Source: Prinia subflava
Lineage: Eukaryota; Chordata; Aves; Passeriformes; Cisticolidae
Direction: 5' to 3'
DNA length: 64,000 bases
Assembly: GCF_021018805.1 (NCBI RefSeq)
Contig: NW_026960609.1
Span: forward strand, 2,418,001 to 2,482,000
Below are positions 61,827 through 64,000 of the stretch, piece after piece. The notes beneath the pieces were generated by a model, which was given only the letters and a program-made list of their open reading frames with translations, did not search any database and was not told the origin of the DNA. The translations under genes and the position numbers were made by a program. Numbering within the stretch: the stretch's first letter is position 1; each line of letters starts with the position of its first letter.

Positions 61827-64000
61827 CTATGTTGATTGTCTTCTGCTTTTTAGCCTTTTGGTTTACAGCAGTCAGGCTCATTTGCTGTTTCTGAGCTCTT
61901 ATATTTCATGAAGACTTTATTTTCATATGTGTTGACATTTCTCCTTATTTCACTGGAAATCTAATCCTTACAGTTACTAATTTTGCTGTGGTTTCAGAGC
62001 AGTGAACACATTTTTAAAGGCTTCCTTTACTGAAAGCCCATTTACTTTATACTTGATGACTTGTAAAAAATATGATCTTTCAGTAATTTACTTGAGCTTT
62101 TGACTCATCTAGGTTGGTCTTCTGCCACACTTGATAGCCTTTTTGCACATTAGAATGTGCTCTGAGGATTGTTCCTAAATATCAATCAGCTCTCCTGAGC
62201 CCCTTGGCCATTCAGCCCTCTGGGACAGAGTCAAACATCCCTGAGTGAGTCATAGCTGGGAGGGATGCCCTGCTGGACTTGTTACTGATGAAGGACAAAT
62301 TCTTAAGGGATGTGAAGGTCAAAGTGATGGTGGAATTTAAGATCCTGAAAGATTCGGGGAAGACAAATAGTAAAATCAATCCTCATTTAACTGACTCTTA
62401 ATTTAGCCCCTTCTCTTGACTGCCAAATGGGTCATTGTTAAATAGGATGTAAGGAAGTATTTTTCCTCATTGAGCTTATTGCCTTGTGTTAAGAGGAAGG
62501 CATCTCATTTATGTCTAACTTCCTGTAGAGGTGCTCATTAAGGTACTGCAGACTATATATTTCTACTGCTGTATGAGTGGTCATTAAGAAACTAGAAAAT
62601 GTGTGTAGGACCATTGCTTCCTCCTCTGTGTGTCTTACAAGTATAAATGACCAGCTCAAACTTCTTTTAAAAGCATCAGTGACAGAGAAAGACTTCCAGT
62701 TTCAGATTGTTCATCCTATTCTCAAACTAAAAGTAAAAGGGAAGTTAGTGTGAAAAGTTTGGGACAAACAAGATTTTAGAATCTCATTCAGTGACTCTGC
62801 TGGTTGGTTTAAGCAGCACAATGATCAATGTGCTCCCTGGTGTTGGTTGTGTTTGCAGGTAAGCAATGCTCCTGTGTTTATTATAAATGGCACTTTGGCA
62901 TAAATCCCAAGGATTGCCAGATTTCATTTATGTGATTCCGACCTTCAATGCCTAAATTGTTTGTTACTTTGATAGGGTCTTACACCTTGTTGGTGCTTTT
63001 TAAAATTTAATGTTAATGAAATGTTGATGTTTGTGTCTGAGCAGTTTCTACATGTATTTCAGAGGCCTGGATCTATGGAACTTTTGAATAAAATTAAAAA
63101 GAAAGATTACTTATATCTATATATTTAATCAAGCAGCTGATTTGGGCTAAGTTTTCAGGCTGCAATGCTAAATTCATTAGAAGCTGGAAAGATAAACTTT
63201 AAAAATAAACTTCAGTTTGCATTATCTGTAGGCTGGTTGGTCTTCATTTGCTGTGCAAGCATCTGTCATGGTTTAAATCCTTTCCAGTGTCTTGGCCAGA
63301 TTTATTTGAATGTCATTTGAAGTGGTCATAAAAACTACTTGAGTATTTAAAGTGATTTCCTTTGAAGATTTTTCCTAAAATTAGTAATAGAAGGGCTCTC
63401 TAGAGGATTGTTTCTACCAAGAGAGTTTTGAAAATCTGTCATGTAGCTAGACCTGTTTTAGCTAATTACAGTGCTAAATCTCATAATTAGAGTTAGCGAA
63501 TCATAACTCAAAGCTTTGTTTGACATGTGTTAGGGTAACAGCTAAAAAATTGTATGCTTTTCTTTCTTTAAGCTTTATTTTTCTCCACTGAGTGGTTGTT
63601 AGAATCATCCTGTGATAATAACTACATGATTTTGCCATTTTTGGAACAAGGCTTGTGTTGTTTCTTTGGGTTTACTGCATAATTGTACAACAATATTGTG
63701 GGACCCCTCCCTTTAGCGAATAATCTTGGCTTTCATTAGTTATTGCAAAGAGCAACTGTTTGTAATAGAATAGGCTTCCACTAAATATATTTAGATAAGC
63801 ATTTAAAAATGAAGACTCATAAATTTTTCCTTTAACTTTCTAAAGGGAAGCTAAACTGCATTATGAAAAAGTCAACAGCAAGAAAAAATGAGGCAAGAAA
63901 AAATATGACCTCTTCATCCCACAGTAATAGAATAACAGGAAGGAGGCAATGGCACTTCAACTTTTTCCTACTCTTTGAAAACTAATTTATACCCAGATTC
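61827..64000. other. No gene seen up to the window end
   Basis: AT-rich sequence with a weak CR1 relic at about 62255-62380 and nothing else that I recognise. Confidence 0.5.
62255..62380 (+). mobile_element. Possible ancient CR1 fragment (endonuclease region)
   Basis: A frame reads LLDLLLMKDKFLRDVKVK and MVEFKILKDSGKTNSKI. The spacing resembles the CR1 ORF2 stretch MLDLLFVNRDGMVEEVVVGG and ILEFLITGKVRRNINKT at 36678-36810. The match is short and without element ends. Confidence 0.35.

Overview
The window looks like avian, most likely passerine, nuclear DNA. I see no host gene, tRNA gene or rRNA gene. The pointers to a bird are a near full-length CR1 LINE with the (ATTCTGTG)n 3' end, several class II endogenous retroviruses (ERVs) whose gag-pro-pol is betaretrovirus-like and whose env is alpharetrovirus-like, and several LTRs that recall passerine LTR families. 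The family resemblances are from memory; no search was run. About two thirds of the window is retroelement, stacked several layers deep. That density would fit a W chromosome or another low-recombination region, but this is inference.

Layout. 1-358: piece of LTR family A (minus strand), lying in the pol of ERV1. 359-6344: ERV1 (plus), a gamma-type class I relic with pol, an unusual env and a 3' LTR. 6345-12393: ERV2 (minus), a class II relic with gag, pro, pol, start of env, primer-binding site and 5' LTR; ERV1 abuts its truncated env. 13781-21606: ERV-A (plus), broken gag, no recognisable pol but a C-poor spacer, broken env, and a 3' LTR of family A. 24322-28247: three LTRs. 29571-42570: ERV3 (plus), a class II relic split by three later insertions, each with a 6-bp target-site duplication (TSD): a solo LTR (33693-34267), a CR1 LINE (34739-38983) and a solo LTR of family B (39744-40149). 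44008-52127: ERV4 (plus), a complete provirus inserted in an older LTR relic. 53090-53760: minus-strand LTR of family A. 61004-61821: solo LTR with a 5-bp TSD. The remaining ~10 kb at the right end is AT-rich sequence with no gene that I can see.

The most striking object is ERV4. It has two 400-bp LTRs that differ at three sites, all CpG transitions, a 6-bp TSD (GTGGGG), a primer-binding site, a splice donor, and open gag, pro, pol and env frames with their catalytic motifs intact. Gag-Pro-Pol would be made by two successive -1 frameshifts, and the last 17 Env residues are encoded by the 3' LTR. It looks like a young, possibly still coding provirus. Its relatives ERV2, ERV3 and ERV-A show successive decay: lost active-site residues, a deleted RNase H core, a missing pol, and nested insertions that give a relative time order.
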